From Riptortus pedestris (lineage: Eukaryota; Arthropoda; Insecta; Hemiptera; Alydidae), in contig CM032230.1 in assembly GCA_019009955.1 (NCBI GenBank), forward strand, positions 9,386,001-9,450,000: 64,000 nucleotides of DNA, in the 5' to 3' direction. Each line of letters starts with the position of its first letter. The stretch's first letter is position 1. The notes beneath the pieces are model-generated. The model saw only the letters and a program-made list of their open reading frames with translations. It was not told the DNA's origin and did no database searches. Position numbers and translations under genes: made by a program. Positions 35,664 to 46,951 of the stretch are shown piece after piece.

Positions 35664-36279
35664 AAAAATAAAACAAAATATCTCACACTGTGTATTACTC
35701 CTAGAAATTTGATTTTAACTATTACTTGTTTATTTAGGGTGTTACAAATTGAGAAATAAAAAATAAATTGAATAGATGCCCTTGTCTAAGTTTCTTTCGT
35801 GCTTCGGTCGTCTTGCGTGTAGGACTTTTTCACATATTTCCTAAGCAGATTGGCAATTATACATTTTTAAAGAAAGATCTTTCGGCTATATTATAAATGA
35901 TTAAATCCTTAATGGAATTTAGAAACTACTCATCCAGACGGTCATATCAATTTAAATTCTTCAATCTCATCGCTGCCAAATATGGAGTATTGCTGAAGCC
36001 GGTAAAAAGGTGTTGATTAAAGTGCGGGAGCCTGCAATTTCCTCTTTCATCTTTGCCGCCCATTCCTATCCCATCTTCGGGATTAGGGGAAAGGCTTAGC
36101 TATTTACAGCTAGTTCTATCGATCCCACCTGCTCCAATATTGACTTTGATAGGGGAAATACGCTATGTGGGTGTATGTGTGACTATGCACACACTCACAC
36201 AGTGATATCATTTTTTCATAAAAGAAGTTCGTATTTCGAAAATAAACTCTCTCCCCAAAAATGTTCAATAAATGAAAAA
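35664..36279. other. No recognisable gene
   Basis: Apparently unique spacer. No element or convincing frame. Confidence 0.4.
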
Positions 36280-36734
36280 GCCCGTCACGCAGGGGCTGCG
36301 TAAACTAAGCAGATTTCCCACGTGAAGTTTTACAATAGAGAAATTTCAGAATAGAGAGTCACAGTTACGGGAACGGCCCGAACTAGCTCTTGACGGAAAC
36401 TCACGACTAGACCCGAAGTTGGTCGATCTCATCTCAGAAGTTGAAAACAGAAAAATGCAAATATCTCGGTTAATATTGAAGATACAGAATACATGTATAT
36501 AACATTATTTATAGCAAATTTAATTTGCGATAAGATTGATTTTATACAATTTTTCGATGCGACGTATAGTAACGGAAATATTTCAAAGTTTAGAAAATCC
36601 TCCCCTCTAAACCCCCCCTCCCACTGGTCCGATTTCAGCCATTAACGAACTTGATCTTTATTTTTGCATAAAACGCTTAAATATCGAGTTTGGTAACGAT
36701 CAAACGAAAATTACGACCGCTAGAGCGTTAACAG

Positions 36735-36814
<80 letters not shown>

Positions 36815-36875
36815 TTTTAAACTGATCTCATTTTCGCCATCTCTTGGGTAGGATCGATGGACATTTGAAGAAATG
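36280..36875 (-). mobile_element. Family H, short type, reverse, cut at the left block
   Basis: Begins GCCCGTCACGCAGGGGCTGC with 'taagcagatttcccacgtgaa' and has the short module ('agtcacagttacgggaacgg'), a C-run, 'agagcgttaacagacaaat' and an (AT)n core at about 36740-36809. It runs to 'ggatcgatggacatttgaag', where a SINE of family B abuts it and the palindrome is lost. Confidence 0.8.
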
Positions 36876-37085
36876 CTAAAATCTCAGTCATAATCGTTAA
36901 TCATCCTGAGGAGCTGTTGAACGTATATATTTACTCATTAGACTCCCGCTTATCCTCAGAGTTGAGACACTATCGCGCTCTGCTAGTCACATCATGGACT
37001 ATTCTTTCTTTGGCGGGTATCGAACCTGCTTCTTGCTTTACCTTCAGCTTTCTGACTGTAGTCGTAGATCCATGCCTTAACCTGC
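36876..37085 (-). repeat. tRNA-derived SINE, family B, copy 1
   Basis: On the minus strand: 'ggttaaggcatgga' (A-box-like), then 'agtcagaaagctgaaggtaa' and the B box CAGGTTCGATACCCGCC, followed by a body with 'ataagcgggagtctaatgag' and 'ggatgattaacgattatgac'. The same order occurs at 39490-39708. The near-consensus B box supports a tRNA-derived SINE. The plus-strand frame at 36917-37174 is not a gene. Confidence 0.6.
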
Positions 37086-37828
37086 ACTTCCACCCTCACC
37101 CTACGATATATTTTGCTAAGGATGGCCCTTTTCTAAAATTGACTGAAAATTTAGTCATACTGGGTCTAAAATAAAGAATTTGTTTCTTGTTTTAAACAAC
37201 TTGTTTATTTTCCTTCCTGTTACAAGCATTGTAATTAACAAGTGGCTATGCAATAGTATTATTTTTTATTCTGGTTATTTTTGAAGTCTACGCTACATAG
37301 AATAATTATAAAAGTAGGCATGTATTACGAGTTCAAACGAGATACGTGTATCATGTGTGAGAATTCTCCTTATTGTGTGGGATAGATTACAGAGAATTAT
37401 AAATCTTAATAAATGTAAGACATGTAAATTAATTCCTGAGATAAGTCGGATGTCATTGGAATAGAGCTGATACCAATATATTGGAGGTCGATTATACTTT
37501 GGATGGTAAGTAGATGGAATGTTGTGTTGTGTTTGTTGCGAGTTAGCTGGAGGCTAGTCGATAGTGGGTTGCGTGAGGCAATGGCATCAGCTGAGTCGAT
37601 CCCATGTAGCAATATCGACTACAGCCCTAGTCGATTAGCTATAGGACTGCTGTAGTCGATGTTTGTCATCCTTAGGTCGTGCTTCTAGCGATAAATATAT
37701 CCCGCTGATCTCAGCAGAGATAGAGTCATTTGAATGTCGCATCGATTTTTGAGCTTGCTGATTTCCAGGACAATGAAATGAATGGAAAAGATCATTGGGA
37801 ATTTGAGCGGTTTATGCTGCGGTGCTTT
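37086..37828. other. No recognisable gene
   Basis: The section at 37400-37700 repeats 'tagtcgat' words (37555, 37630 and 37656) but forms no clear array. The frames at 37406-37612 (-) and 37730-38035 (+) are unrecognised, and the latter overlaps an H fragment. Confidence 0.4.
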
Positions 37829-37885
37829 AGCAGATTTATGTTAGGGGAAATCTGCTATTTAGGTTGTAGGGGTGATAGCGCGAGT
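37829..37885 (+). mobile_element. Variant family H left end
   Basis: AGCAGATTT-ATGTTAGGGG-AAATCTGCT keeps perfect outer arms but a changed centre, then 'atttaggttgtaggggtgat' and 'agcgcgag', which align with the H left end. Nothing after it matches. Confidence 0.45.
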
Positions 37886-38430
37886 AGTCGGGAGCAAAGT
37901 GGGTACCTCCTCTTAGCCGTTGTATGTACTACAGTCGGGCTGATAACGGAGCAACTACAATCCACCTTTCAAGAAGCAGCGGCCATTACTCCAAATCCTA
38001 TGTCTTGCTTGTTTTGTGTCGGCGACAATAATTAAATTTTCGTGGAGCCTGCTTACGATTTTGGTGCAAAAGGTTTTTGATTGTACTGCGCTCCTATTCC
38101 AATTAGAATACAGGCATGTAGTTCCCTTAGTACAAGTTTTAATTACCTTTATTTTAGCACTAAGTAATTGTCTTTAGCGTTTGGTATGCCCGAATGACGC
38201 AATGTTTTATTTAAACTTTACGCGCGGGGTAAAACCGGGTAGCAGCTATGCCACGATTCTCGAAACATGAAAAGTATAATTTTACCTAATTTTGTTTAAT
38301 TATTACTGAATAAGCATGTATAATGACAAGGAATATGATAAATCTTGCAACTATGAATTTACTTTTTAAAATATATAATTGTTATGAAATAGCTAAAAAG
38401 ATTATATGTCCGGAAAGTTAAACAATTAAT

Positions 38431-38883
38431 GAAATATATCTGAATATAACATATTAATTTTATTGAAAACAATTTACTAAAGCTACTGGTGTAATTTCTA
38501 ATAAATCAGAATCAGTTTTATCTCAATCACTCAAAAACAATATTTTAGTAATTCAAAAACAAAAGGAGGGGGGGGGGGTCAACAGAACCTATTGGCATAT
38601 ATCTCACAAATTAAAAGTTAAATCAAACAATATTTGGTATTTAGGCTTCAATTAATACGTTTTATTATATAACAGAGCATTGTTTATGACACACTAGTAG
38701 AAGTTCGGGTTTACTGAAGGGCGAAAACTGAAAAATCCAAATATCTCGATTAATATTCAAATTAGAAAATAAATGTATATAACAATATTTACATTTCATT
38801 TAATTTGCATTACGATTGATTCTATACACGTTTTCGACCCGACTTATAGTAACGGAGATATTTCGAATTTGAAAATATTATCT
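38431..38883 (-). mobile_element. Family H interior, long type, reverse
   Basis: Long-module blocks in reverse: 'aatcagaatcagttttatctc', a G-run at 38567-38578, 'ggcatatatctcacaaa', 'gtagaagttcgggtttactga' and 'cttatagtaacggagatattt'. Both termini are missing. Closely resembles 11640-12025. Confidence 0.7.
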
Positions 38884-39006
38884 AATTCTTTTAACTAGTA
38901 GTTGGTACTTAAGAAAACTAACTATTTCTAATGTAACAACAAAAAGGAGTTGTTCATTGTCTAACTGCAAGTTAATTACTCAACACTAGTTAGTAGTTAA
39001 AAAAAG

Positions 39007-39455
39007 GTCGGTCACGCCGGGGCTGCGTAAACTAAACAGATTTTCTACGTATTTGCATTTATCTCAAAACTTAAAAGTTCAGTGAGAACAATATTTGGTA
39101 TTCAAGCTTCAAATAAAGTGCTTCATAACATAATAGATTATTGTTAATATAAGATGAGTAGGTAGGACTGGGGCGTTACTGACGACCGAAAATTAAAAAA
39201 TGCAAATATCTCAGTTAATAATCAAGATAGTGAAAAAGTATACATAACAACATTTATACAGCATTCATTTGCAATAAGATTGGTTCTATACAATATTTCG
39301 ATCCTTAATCGATGCATAATAATGTAGATATTAAGAATTTTAGAAATTCTCCCCTCTAAACCCCCCCCCCTCCCTCGGACGGACCTCATTTTCCGTCATC
39401 AAATCGCGTACTGAGTACGACCTCAATAGCTGATTTCCCTTAAGGGATATCTGCT
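39007..39455 (-). mobile_element. Family H, both ends present, core deleted
   Basis: Starts GTCGGTCACGCCGGGGCTGC and ends with the palindrome and TATCTGCTAA. The microsatellite core and flanking blocks are gone: a C-run at 39361-39370 joins directly to 'ggacggacctcattttccgtc'. A compact copy of about 450 bp. Confidence 0.75.
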
Positions 39456-39489
39456 AATATAACTAACAATTGAAATTAGTTAACTTCTC

Positions 39490-39708
39490 CCTAACTCTTG
39501 CCATAATCGTTAGTCATCCCGAGAGGATGTCAAACATACCTAACTTACTAGACTCCCGCTTATAAGCTAGCTCCGCGACACTAACGCTCTCATGAACTAA
39601 TGTTCTCACTTGGGGATCGAATCTGCACCTATTTTTACCTTCAGCATACAGAGAGTAGTGGAAGATGTACCCACGTCTTAACCCTCATGGCCCGCGGAGC
39701 ACCCATAT
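39490..39708 (-). repeat. tRNA-derived SINE, family B, copy 2
   Basis: Same order as 36876-37085: 'ggttaagacgtggg', 'gtatgctgaaggtaaa', a B box GCAGATTCGATCCCC, 'ataagcgggagtctagtaag' and 'gggatgactaacgattatgg'. The frame at 39600-39794 (+) is spurious. Confidence 0.6.
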
Positions 39709-40474
39709 ATATATATAGCGGCAATCTCAGTACTTACTATTTCTTATATGCAGCATCAACGAACCTTTTCGAAAATTATGTCAGCACTAGGTAAATTCTA
39801 ATCCCCGAAGATATACCCATTCCAAAACCCAGAATTAATGATATTTGAAGAAGAACCATCTTAATATCATCTAAGCCCCTATGGATTTCTTCATATACCA
39901 ATGCCTTGGACAGTGTGTATTATAATATATTTATCAGAGGCTAAATACAACCCTGTTGAGCGATTCACACACTGTAAAGCGTATTGAAACACAAAACGCT
40001 TTGAAGGTCTGTTTCGGAGAATTTTCATTTACACAATAAGTTGGTGAGTGTTTGCATTGGGCCGTGTTTGTTTTACTACAAGAGCGCGCTATCCACAAGA
40101 AATATTTGCTCATCAAATAACAAATATTAACTCCACAAATTTCAGCGCGTTCTTTCCAATTATGACCTCCACAAACTCTAAAAACCAAATAATTACACTT
40201 TCTCCAGTGGACTTTTCACCTTTGGCTTTAACACAGTTAGTTAGCTCTACGGCCATTAGTTTCTAACATTTTATATATAACCGACAAAAATTTATAAAAG
40301 CATATTTCTTAAGAGAATATTCTTTAGTTGTTTATATCGAATTTCCCAATGGGATAGCACTATATCTATATTTTACATACTGAGTGACAAAGACTCCCAG
40401 ATCCACTTGTTCAACTTGTAACATTCACTTGGCTTACTTTTTCTTACAAGAACTATTGACAGAAGGCAATTCAT
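39709..40474. other. No recognisable gene
   Basis: Overlapping frames on opposite strands at 39934-40266 have no known domain. AT-rich unique sequence. Confidence 0.4.
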
Positions 40475-40760
40475 ACATTAGCAACATAATCTCAAATTCA
40501 AAATCAAATGTACGACAAAATTTAATATACAAATTAAGTCTGTGGTGTACAACTAAATTTCATATATGTATTAATTGACACGGGTTTGTATGCGTATGCT
40601 TATATATATGTCAACAGCTAATCTCGAGAAAGGTATTAGGACAATCATTAGCAAAATTACCATTCTCAGTCATTCAATTCCTATTAATCATTCTCCAACT
40701 GTGCTCATCACCAATTTTGTTTTTAAGACAGTACTATGTTCATTAATAAAATTTGTATTC
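40475..40760 (+). repeat. Dispersed repeat D, copy 2
   Basis: Counterpart of 21429-21650 in opposite orientation: 'acaaaatttaatata', 'cattcaattcctattaatcatt' and 'tgctcatcaccaattttg'. Possibly an old coding remnant. Confidence 0.45.
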
Positions 40761-41154
40761 ATAACTTTTCTGTTATTTGACATTATATAATTTTTAAATT
40801 TTCAAATGACAAATCACCTTCCATGTGATATTCATAAATGTATACAATATAATTATAAATTACCAACATTAAGTAACATTAATTGATTGTTTTTATAAAA
40901 ATCACAACGTTTGTTATTATCTTGTAATTGTTTTCAAGCCGAATGGATTGCATGAGTAAGATACAAACTCAGTACTCGAATTAAAAATAAATTAAAATAA
41001 AAGTAATTATCTCTGAACGACTAGTTCAATTCACTAAGAAATGCAATATCCTGTGCATTTAAGGTATGAACAATCTCAATGTCATTGGAATTACTTGTTT
41101 CCGCCTAAATATTATTTTTTGCTCTGCTATTTTCGACTATGAATGAGTTCTATT

Positions 41155-42024
41155 CGATCGATCCTTCCTGGGAGATGACAAAAATGAGGTCTGTAAAAAA
41201 TTATATATAGTCGGTTAACGTCTGGCGGTCGCAATTTTTTTGTATTGCTTTCAAACGCGATATTTAAACCTTTTATGCAAAACTAAAGATCAAGTCCGTT
41301 AACAGCTGAAACCGGACCAGTGGGAAGGGGAATTTTGAAAATTCAAAATATCTCCATTATTGTACGTCATGACGAAAAATTGTAAAGCAATTGTAATATT
41401 ATTGCAAATCTAATATTCTATAAATTTTGATTATACATATTTTCTCTATCTTCAGTATTAACCGAGATATTGGCATTTCAGTCTTCGGTAAACCCAAAGT
41501 TTCAGTCATCACACGTTAAGAATAAGTTAATATATCATGAACTATCTTATTTTAAACCGAGATACTAAGTATTGTGTCCAACAAATCTTTTCTAGATGAG
41601 ATACAGGCATATACGTTATAAAGACCCTCCCCCACTGTCTTTTGTTCACGGATTACTAAAATTAGAGTGATTGAGATTATTCTAACACACAATAAATTAC
41701 AGTACTAGATATAATAAATAGTTTCCAATAAAATTAATATATTATATTTAGATATATTTCAGTAATTGTTTTTCTCTCCAAACAAGATTATTTCTATCTA
41801 TCTACTCCGCTCTGAGAGGTTGGCTGACCTGTTTGCTTACAATTCAGACGCTTCCTGTAGTGGAAGTTATTAAATGTAAATTAACTGAATCATTTCTCAT
41901 TATCATTTGTATTTATTCACTTAATAATCACGGTGGCGTTAAGTGCTACCAGTACGTAGATTTATCTATTGTAAAACTTCCCGTGGGAGCTCTGCTTAGT
42001 TTACGTTGCCCCTGCATGACAGAC
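41155..42024 (+). mobile_element. Family H, long type, without palindrome or core
   Basis: Begins inside the left block ('gatcgatccttcctgggagatg'). It has 'gttaacgtctggcggtcgc', the full long module with 'tactagatataataaatag' and 'ctctccaaacaag', then CCGTGGGAGCTCTGCTTAGT, a hairpin reduced to 'acgttgcccctgcat' and GACAGAC. The AT core is down to a few bases. Confidence 0.75.
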
Positions 42025-42799
42025 TTTCCCAGAGTCATGTTGTATCGTTGCATGGAATGCACTTTGCACGGGCCATAGACTGCAACATCCCAGGCAATTA
42101 CTTAAGATAATGAACGAGCCCCGAGTTGTGAATTAGAATTAGTTGAAGCCACCACAAGACAGAGAGAGTGTCAAGATTGCCCTAAGACAGAGTAACTAAG
42201 TCAATTTGAATTAAAAGACCGCAAGCTAGAATAATTACAAGTTAAGTGAATTTAGCTAAGCGGGAGAGACTAATAGGCCAGGCCGGGGCCTGTAATCTTC
42301 TTGAGGATCTCGCCGATCAATAGGATACGCTCCGGATCTTACTTGGAAGCGAGGACAGTTTTTGACTCAAGTTGGGGGAGGCTTCACAAAGAAACTTTCT
42401 TTTGGGACTTCTATTTTTTCTTCATGTAGAACTTCTTGAACTGTTCCACAGAAGGAATTTCTTGGGATTGTAAGTATCATCGACGTTGGAAATCATTAAT
42501 CCCAGGCAGATTGAGACAGAATTAAAAACACATGGCGTCTGTGGTTCTACCTTAGTCCTAATCCCATCTAAGCATTACATGAAATTTATGATTATTAGTA
42601 GCTCAGGAGTTCTAGATGGACTAGGAGATGCAGAAGTCATCTAACTACAGAAGAAAAAGACTTTAGAAAAGAATTAAGTTTGACTGCTCGCCGATGGTGA
42701 GTTGCTCAAATCATCAACGACATGGCCTTAAAACAAAAAGTAAATTTGCATGTTTGCAATAAAAATTAAGCAAAAAGGTGTTTAATAAGAAGATAAAAT
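42025..42799. other. No recognisable gene
   Basis: Unique sequence. 'gttccacag' and 'gtaagtatc' around 42445-42475 resemble splice sites but frame only 18 nt. Confidence 0.4.
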
Positions 42800-43170
42800 A
42801 TAATTTAACCATTTATAATAAATGGGGGCCCACAAAAGGGAGTAAACAAGAAAGAACGAAATACTCCCTTAATTCTTGAGTTACGAAAAAATGCATGAAA
42901 CAACATTGTAAACCATCAATAGTTTTCATCTTCAATCCCAAAATTCTTCAAAAACTCTGCAGTCTTTTTCGAGTCTGTTTCTCCGTTAATCATCAAAAGA
43001 AAAGAAAATTTTCAACACTATTGGTCCAATGTATATGTTAGATCGGACTCATTATAATGGAGGTATTTTAAATTTTCGATTTCATCCCTCTAAACACCCG
43101 CCCTTCTCCTGGCCCCATTAACGAACTTAATTTTTAGTTTTAGTTTATAACATATTTCAATTGTGGTGCG
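42800..43170 (-). mobile_element. Family H relic, reverse
   Basis: 'atcggactcattataatggag', a C-rich tract and 'cattaacgaacttaat' are recognisable. The rest is heavily decayed. Confidence 0.4.
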
Positions 43171-43327
43171 CAAATACGGGACAACCGGTATAGGCAAGAA
43201 TGTCACCAGGGGGAGGGCCAAAAAATGTATAAACTCGTTCACAGAAAATATCTTTATTTTATCTTTGAGTATCTGAATATCTTTATTATAAACATAATTT
43301 TACAGGTGTAAATCTAATGTTGTTATT

Positions 43328-43525
43328 TATTAGTATCCACTATGTGCTACTACGGCTCATTGGGGTGGATCTGTAACCTTTTTCTAGCCAGGGTGGGTCT
43401 AAGGATGTTTTTTGACGAGCTCCTAACTGAATATATACGGAAACCGAACTCGCGAATTTAGTTTTGCCTTGTGAGATTGAGACCACCGCCTTTATGAGAG
43501 CTACAATTTGGGTCCTTTGCAATTT
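43328..43525 (-). repeat. SINE family A, near full length
   Basis: On the minus strand: a tRNA-like head ('ggcggtggtctcaatctcac', then 'gcgagttcggtttcc'), 'gttaggagctcgtcaaaaaac', 'cccaccctggctagaaaaagg', 'cagatccaccccaatgagcc' and the tail. Shares every block with 1466-1668. Confidence 0.6.
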
Positions 43526-44021
43526 CCGTTATCTGTAAGAGTTTAATCATATTTGAAATCAAGTTCGTTAATGGCTGAAATCGGACTAACTAATAACTAA
43601 ACCTCGGAACGAAAAAATAAATAGAATCAATCTTATACCAAAATAAATTTGCTATAAATATTCTTATATAAATTAGTTCCCTATTGTGAATATTATCCGA
43701 GATATTTGGATTTTTCAGCTTTCAGTCTTCAGCAAACCCCACTTCTACTCATGTTACGCAAACCATACTCAGTTATGTAATTAATGTAATAATTAACCGT
43801 ATATGTAATAATAAACCACATCATTTGAATCTTAAATACCAAATATTGTTTTCAAGAGACATTTATTATAAGCGATGCATGCAAATATATTCTGTTGACC
43901 CCATCCCTTCTTAAGTTTTTGGACTACTTAAATTTGATTGATTGAGATAAAAATGATTCTGATTCATTATGAATTACAGTACTAGTATAGTAAATAGTTT
44001 TCAATCGAGTTAATACGTTAT

Positions 44022-45131
44022 CCCCTTCAGACCCACTGTCCAATATATTGGACATGTCTTTTTCAATGTTATATCTTCATGGATTGATGTTCTTTGGCAG
44101 AAAAATCGACTTTAATAATGATTTTAGGTATTAACCTTTCAATTGTGAGCCTTTTTCTGGTTTATACCTGTTGTCAAAGCATTTCTAGCGCTTTGAACAT
44201 TCAATTTTTGATATTGCTGTTTCACCTATTAAAACCATGAGTAAATAAATGTCTCATAGATTTAATTTTGCATGTATATAAGTGAAAAAAATATTTTTAA
44301 GTAGCCTGAAGCCTCTAGAAGTCGTGTTTGTTAAGAAATAAAATATTTTTTTCCCTGGTTATTGTATTTTCTAATAAATATGGATGTCCAACATATTGGA
44401 CATCGGGTCTCAAGTGTTGCATTTCACTAATACCTCTATTCTATGGAGGAATTTACTTATTGACTTTTATGATTATTATTTTGATGTGATAAACAATATT
44501 TTAGATCTTTTAAATTTTAAAATGCAAATTGCTGAAAGTTTTACCTCAGAAATAGAAAGAAAAAATAGAGGAAGACCTAGTCTTGAAGAAGCCAGTAGTG
44601 ATGGACCCCTTGCAAAGAAAGCAAGAGCTTAAGTGAGACCAAATTCTGATGTTAGGAATGATGGATTTGAACATTTTCCAGATATTGATGATAAAAAAGA
44701 TGCAAGTAGATGCAAAATGAAAGGTTGCACAAAAAAAAAAACTAAATTTTATTGTGTTAAATGCAAATGCCACTTGTGCATTACAAAAATAAGGATTTGT
44801 TTTATATTATTTCACAGTTAAATTTTGTTCAATATTTATTATTTGTAACTTTCTATGATGTAAATTTGTTTATTATCACTTAAAAAAATATTACTAAAGT
44901 GCATTTTATTTATTTATCCAAATCCTTATCAGTAGAATCAGTAGAATAATTTGTAAAAAATATGCCTGTTGAGACCCGATGTCCAATATATTGGAAACAA
45001 TTTAAAATTGTCAATAAAATTACAATTAGGAAATAAGGATTTTTTTTCACTATTTTTCCCATGTTTCTGTAAACATATAGAACATGAAAAAATTTTTTTT
45101 AGTCAAAATATTTGAGTTGGGTCTGAAGGGG
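44022..45131 (+). mobile_element. piggyBac-like element, 1110 bp, internally deleted
   Basis: Terminal inverted repeats CCCCTTCAGACCCA (left) and TGGGTCTGAAGGGG (right) are 14 bp and perfect. The right flank is TTAA (45132-45135) and the left flank TTAT (44018-44021), fitting the piggyBac TTAA target with one later change. Just inside both ends is the palindrome GTCCAATATATTGGAC (44037-44052; degraded at about 44975), with a third, one-base variant at about 44386. It retains only the C-terminal part of a transposase, so it could move only if supplied with transposase from elsewhere. Confidence 0.85.
44437..44821 (+). pseudogene. piggyBac transposase, C-terminal remnant
   Basis: In one frame the sequence reads a segment resembling the end of the piggyBac catalytic region (..LLNFKMQIAESF..), then RGRPSLEEAS, an in-frame TAA at 44630-44632, then SDVRNDGFEHFPDID and a Cys-rich tail: CKMKGC, then YCVKCKCHLCI. 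Such a C-terminal cysteine-rich (zinc-binding) domain ends many piggyBac transposases. The catalytic Asp residues and N-terminal two-thirds are absent. The internal stop and lack of the core mean it cannot encode an active enzyme. Confidence 0.8.
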
Positions 45132-45300
45132 TTAAATTCACAATGTTTTTCTTTCCGGTAAGAAGTGGGCAGAACTGTTAGTTTACATTTCATATGCTTT
45201 CCGACGGAAGGTTTTTTATTATCATTTGTATTTATTCTCTTAATATTCACGGTGGTGTTGTTTTACTGATATGTAGATTTATCTATTGTTAAACTTCACG

Positions 45301-45560
45301 GTACTAGATATAGTAAATAGTTCTCACTAAAATTAATATGGTATATTCTGATATATTTCAGTAATTGTTTTTCTTTCCGTTGTGAAGCGGGCAGACCCGT
45401 TTGTTTACACACGCTTCCTGTCGGCAGGTTATTAAAAATGGATGAAACATTTCTTATTTCCGTTTGTATTTATTCACGGTGGTGTTGTGTTAGCAGTATG
45501 TAGATTCATCTATTAGTAAACAACACGAGGGAAATCTGCTTAGTTTACGCAGCCCCTGAC
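45301..45560 (+). mobile_element. Family H right third, duplicated next to the previous copy
   Basis: Starts at 'gtactagatatagtaaatag', runs through 'gttgtgaagcgggcagaccc' and ends GGGAAATCTGCTTAGTTTA, ACGCAGCCCCTGAC with the second hairpin arm lost. It repeats the section just upstream and is even closer to 49090-49365. Confidence 0.75.
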
Positions 45561-45570
45561 TTTTTTTAAC

Positions 45571-45648
45571 GTTTAGGGAAGAACCTTTTCGAAAATAGTA
45601 GCCATGAGTTCAGCCTCAATAACTGATATCGGTTAAGGCAAATCTGCT
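45571..45648 (-). mobile_element. Family H left-end fragment, reverse
   Basis: 'ttcgaaaatagtagccatgag', 'cagcctcaataactgata' and a degraded palindrome ending 'ggcaaatctgct'. It lies head-on against the right end at 45560. Confidence 0.55.
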
Positions 45649-45665
45649 AATAGTCTACATACTTT

Positions 45666-45968
45666 ATGATGGAAAGAAGCCAAATATGGCTATGTGTGAA
45701 CATTGTCCTATTGATATCTCAAGCCGGGGTGACTGATATAGCAGGTGTAACCAATACGGGAAGGGAGGGATTATCAGGGGAGGGGGCCAATATCAGGATG
45801 CCTCCTGAAATGATGAGAAGGGGGGGATCTAGTGATATCTCCGACACACCCCCCTCACTGGAGCAGGTGGAACAAGGAACCGGAAGAGGAACAGGGACGG
45901 ATATTGGCAAGGAACGGCTGTATCTCTCTGACCTTTTGACCCTGCCGACACTCACCCTTACCCTTTGA
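45666..45968 (+). other. Open frame of 100 codons, unrecognised
   Basis: Starts with two Met codons followed by a hydrophobic run (IWLCVNIVLLISQAG) like a signal peptide or membrane anchor. It continues with Gly/Ser/Thr/Glu-rich low-complexity sequence and ends in Thr-Leu repeats. GC content is higher than in the surroundings. No family is recognised. The opposite strand is also open (45719-45955), which lowers confidence. It could be a fragment of a secreted or envelope-like protein of an element, or chance. Confidence 0.2.
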
Positions 45969-46324
45969 CTTGAGCCGCTAGCTCAAACAACGCACCGAAC
46001 TTCGCCCAATAATTGGGGCTTTTGATTCGCCACCAGGGCAAAAACAAAAACAGTTCACCTCTGGTACACTATGGTAGCTAAAGATTAATAATTGAATATG
46101 GATCCATAAAGTAGGCCCGTTTTCCTCTACGAGACACCACTTTCGGTGCGGCAGCTCCGTCTTCAGTGACAGTTGACGTAAAAAATCCCTATGAAAAACT
46201 TACAACCAACTTATGTAAGTTATTCAACAAAGCAATCATAGCTAAAACAAATTTTAAAAGATAAAAAAGCCTTTGTATTTCTTGAATAATTTTAATACTC
46301 TTGGGTTGTTAAAGTATTTGTTTT
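45969..46324. other. No recognisable gene
   Basis: GC-richer start (45970-46050) with words also seen at 29560-29580; otherwise AT-rich. Confidence 0.35.
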
Positions 46325-46487
46325 AGCTGATTTCTCGAAAGGGAAATCAACTATTGAGGTTGTTATAACAACGCGATTTTCAAAAAAAGTCCTCAAATAT
46401 CTTTCGAACCTACCGAAATGATCCATCGACCAAGGAGATGACGAAAATATACACATAAGATCAGTTAAGTATAATTGCCTGTCTTTA
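46325..46487 (+). mobile_element. Family H left-end fragment
   Basis: AGCTGATTTCTCGAAAGGGA (imperfect palindrome) followed by a left block with an extra 20-bp duplication ('gaacctaccgaaatgatccatcgacc') and 'gagatgacgaaaatat'. No core or right part. Confidence 0.6.
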
Positions 46488-46672
46488 TTTATTTAAAGAT
46501 ATGCTAAAGAGTTTTTAGCCATTTATAGCGTTAAAGACGACTGTGTTGTATAATATATTTCATATAGTATGATATAAGGATTATTTTTAACTTTTACTGA
46601 TGGCTAAATAACCCAGTGAAAAGGAGTGGTGAAACTCGAAACGGGTCGGGGATAAAATAAATGAGAATCTGA

Positions 46673-46720
46673 GAAAATAGTTTTATTTTCTGACCTTATG
46701 GCTCAAAAACATTCTTAAAT
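46673..46720 (+). repeat. Left arm of a 48-51 bp inverted repeat
   Basis: Reads 'gaaaatagttttattttctg', then 'accttatggctcaaaaac', then 'attcttaaat'. It is the reverse complement of 47486-47536 apart from three single-base length differences in homopolymers. The pair brackets the H copy at 46758-47479. Confidence 0.9.
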
Positions 46721-46757
46721 AATAAATGGTGAGTATATAAACCTACAGTAACATTTT

Positions 46758-46880
46758 AGCAGATTTCCCTTAAGGGAAATCAGCTATTGAGGTCGTACTC
46801 ATGACGCAAGTTTCGAAATATTTCTTCAAATGTCCATCGATCCTGCGCACGAGATGACAAAAATGAGGTCCGTTCAAAAT

Positions 46881-46951
<71 letters not shown>

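Larger units (their letters stand above)
43555..45300 (+). mobile_element. Family H, long type, split by piggyBac
   Basis: Left section 43555-44017 runs from 'aatcaagttcgttaatggctg' to 'caatcgagttaatacg'. The right section resumes at 45136 with 'aattcacaatgtttttctttcc' and ends at 'ttgttaaacttcacg' (45300). There it joins a second copy of the right third of the element instead of its own terminus. The left end and core are missing. Confidence 0.7.

Noticed and set aside
42440..42480. Exon between 'gttccacag' and 'gtaagtatc'
   Set aside because: It would be only 18 nt long with a weak acceptor tract and no supporting coding signal.
44022..45131. An intact, mobile piggyBac transposon
   Set aside because: Only the C-terminal end of the transposase is present, with an internal stop and no catalytic region.
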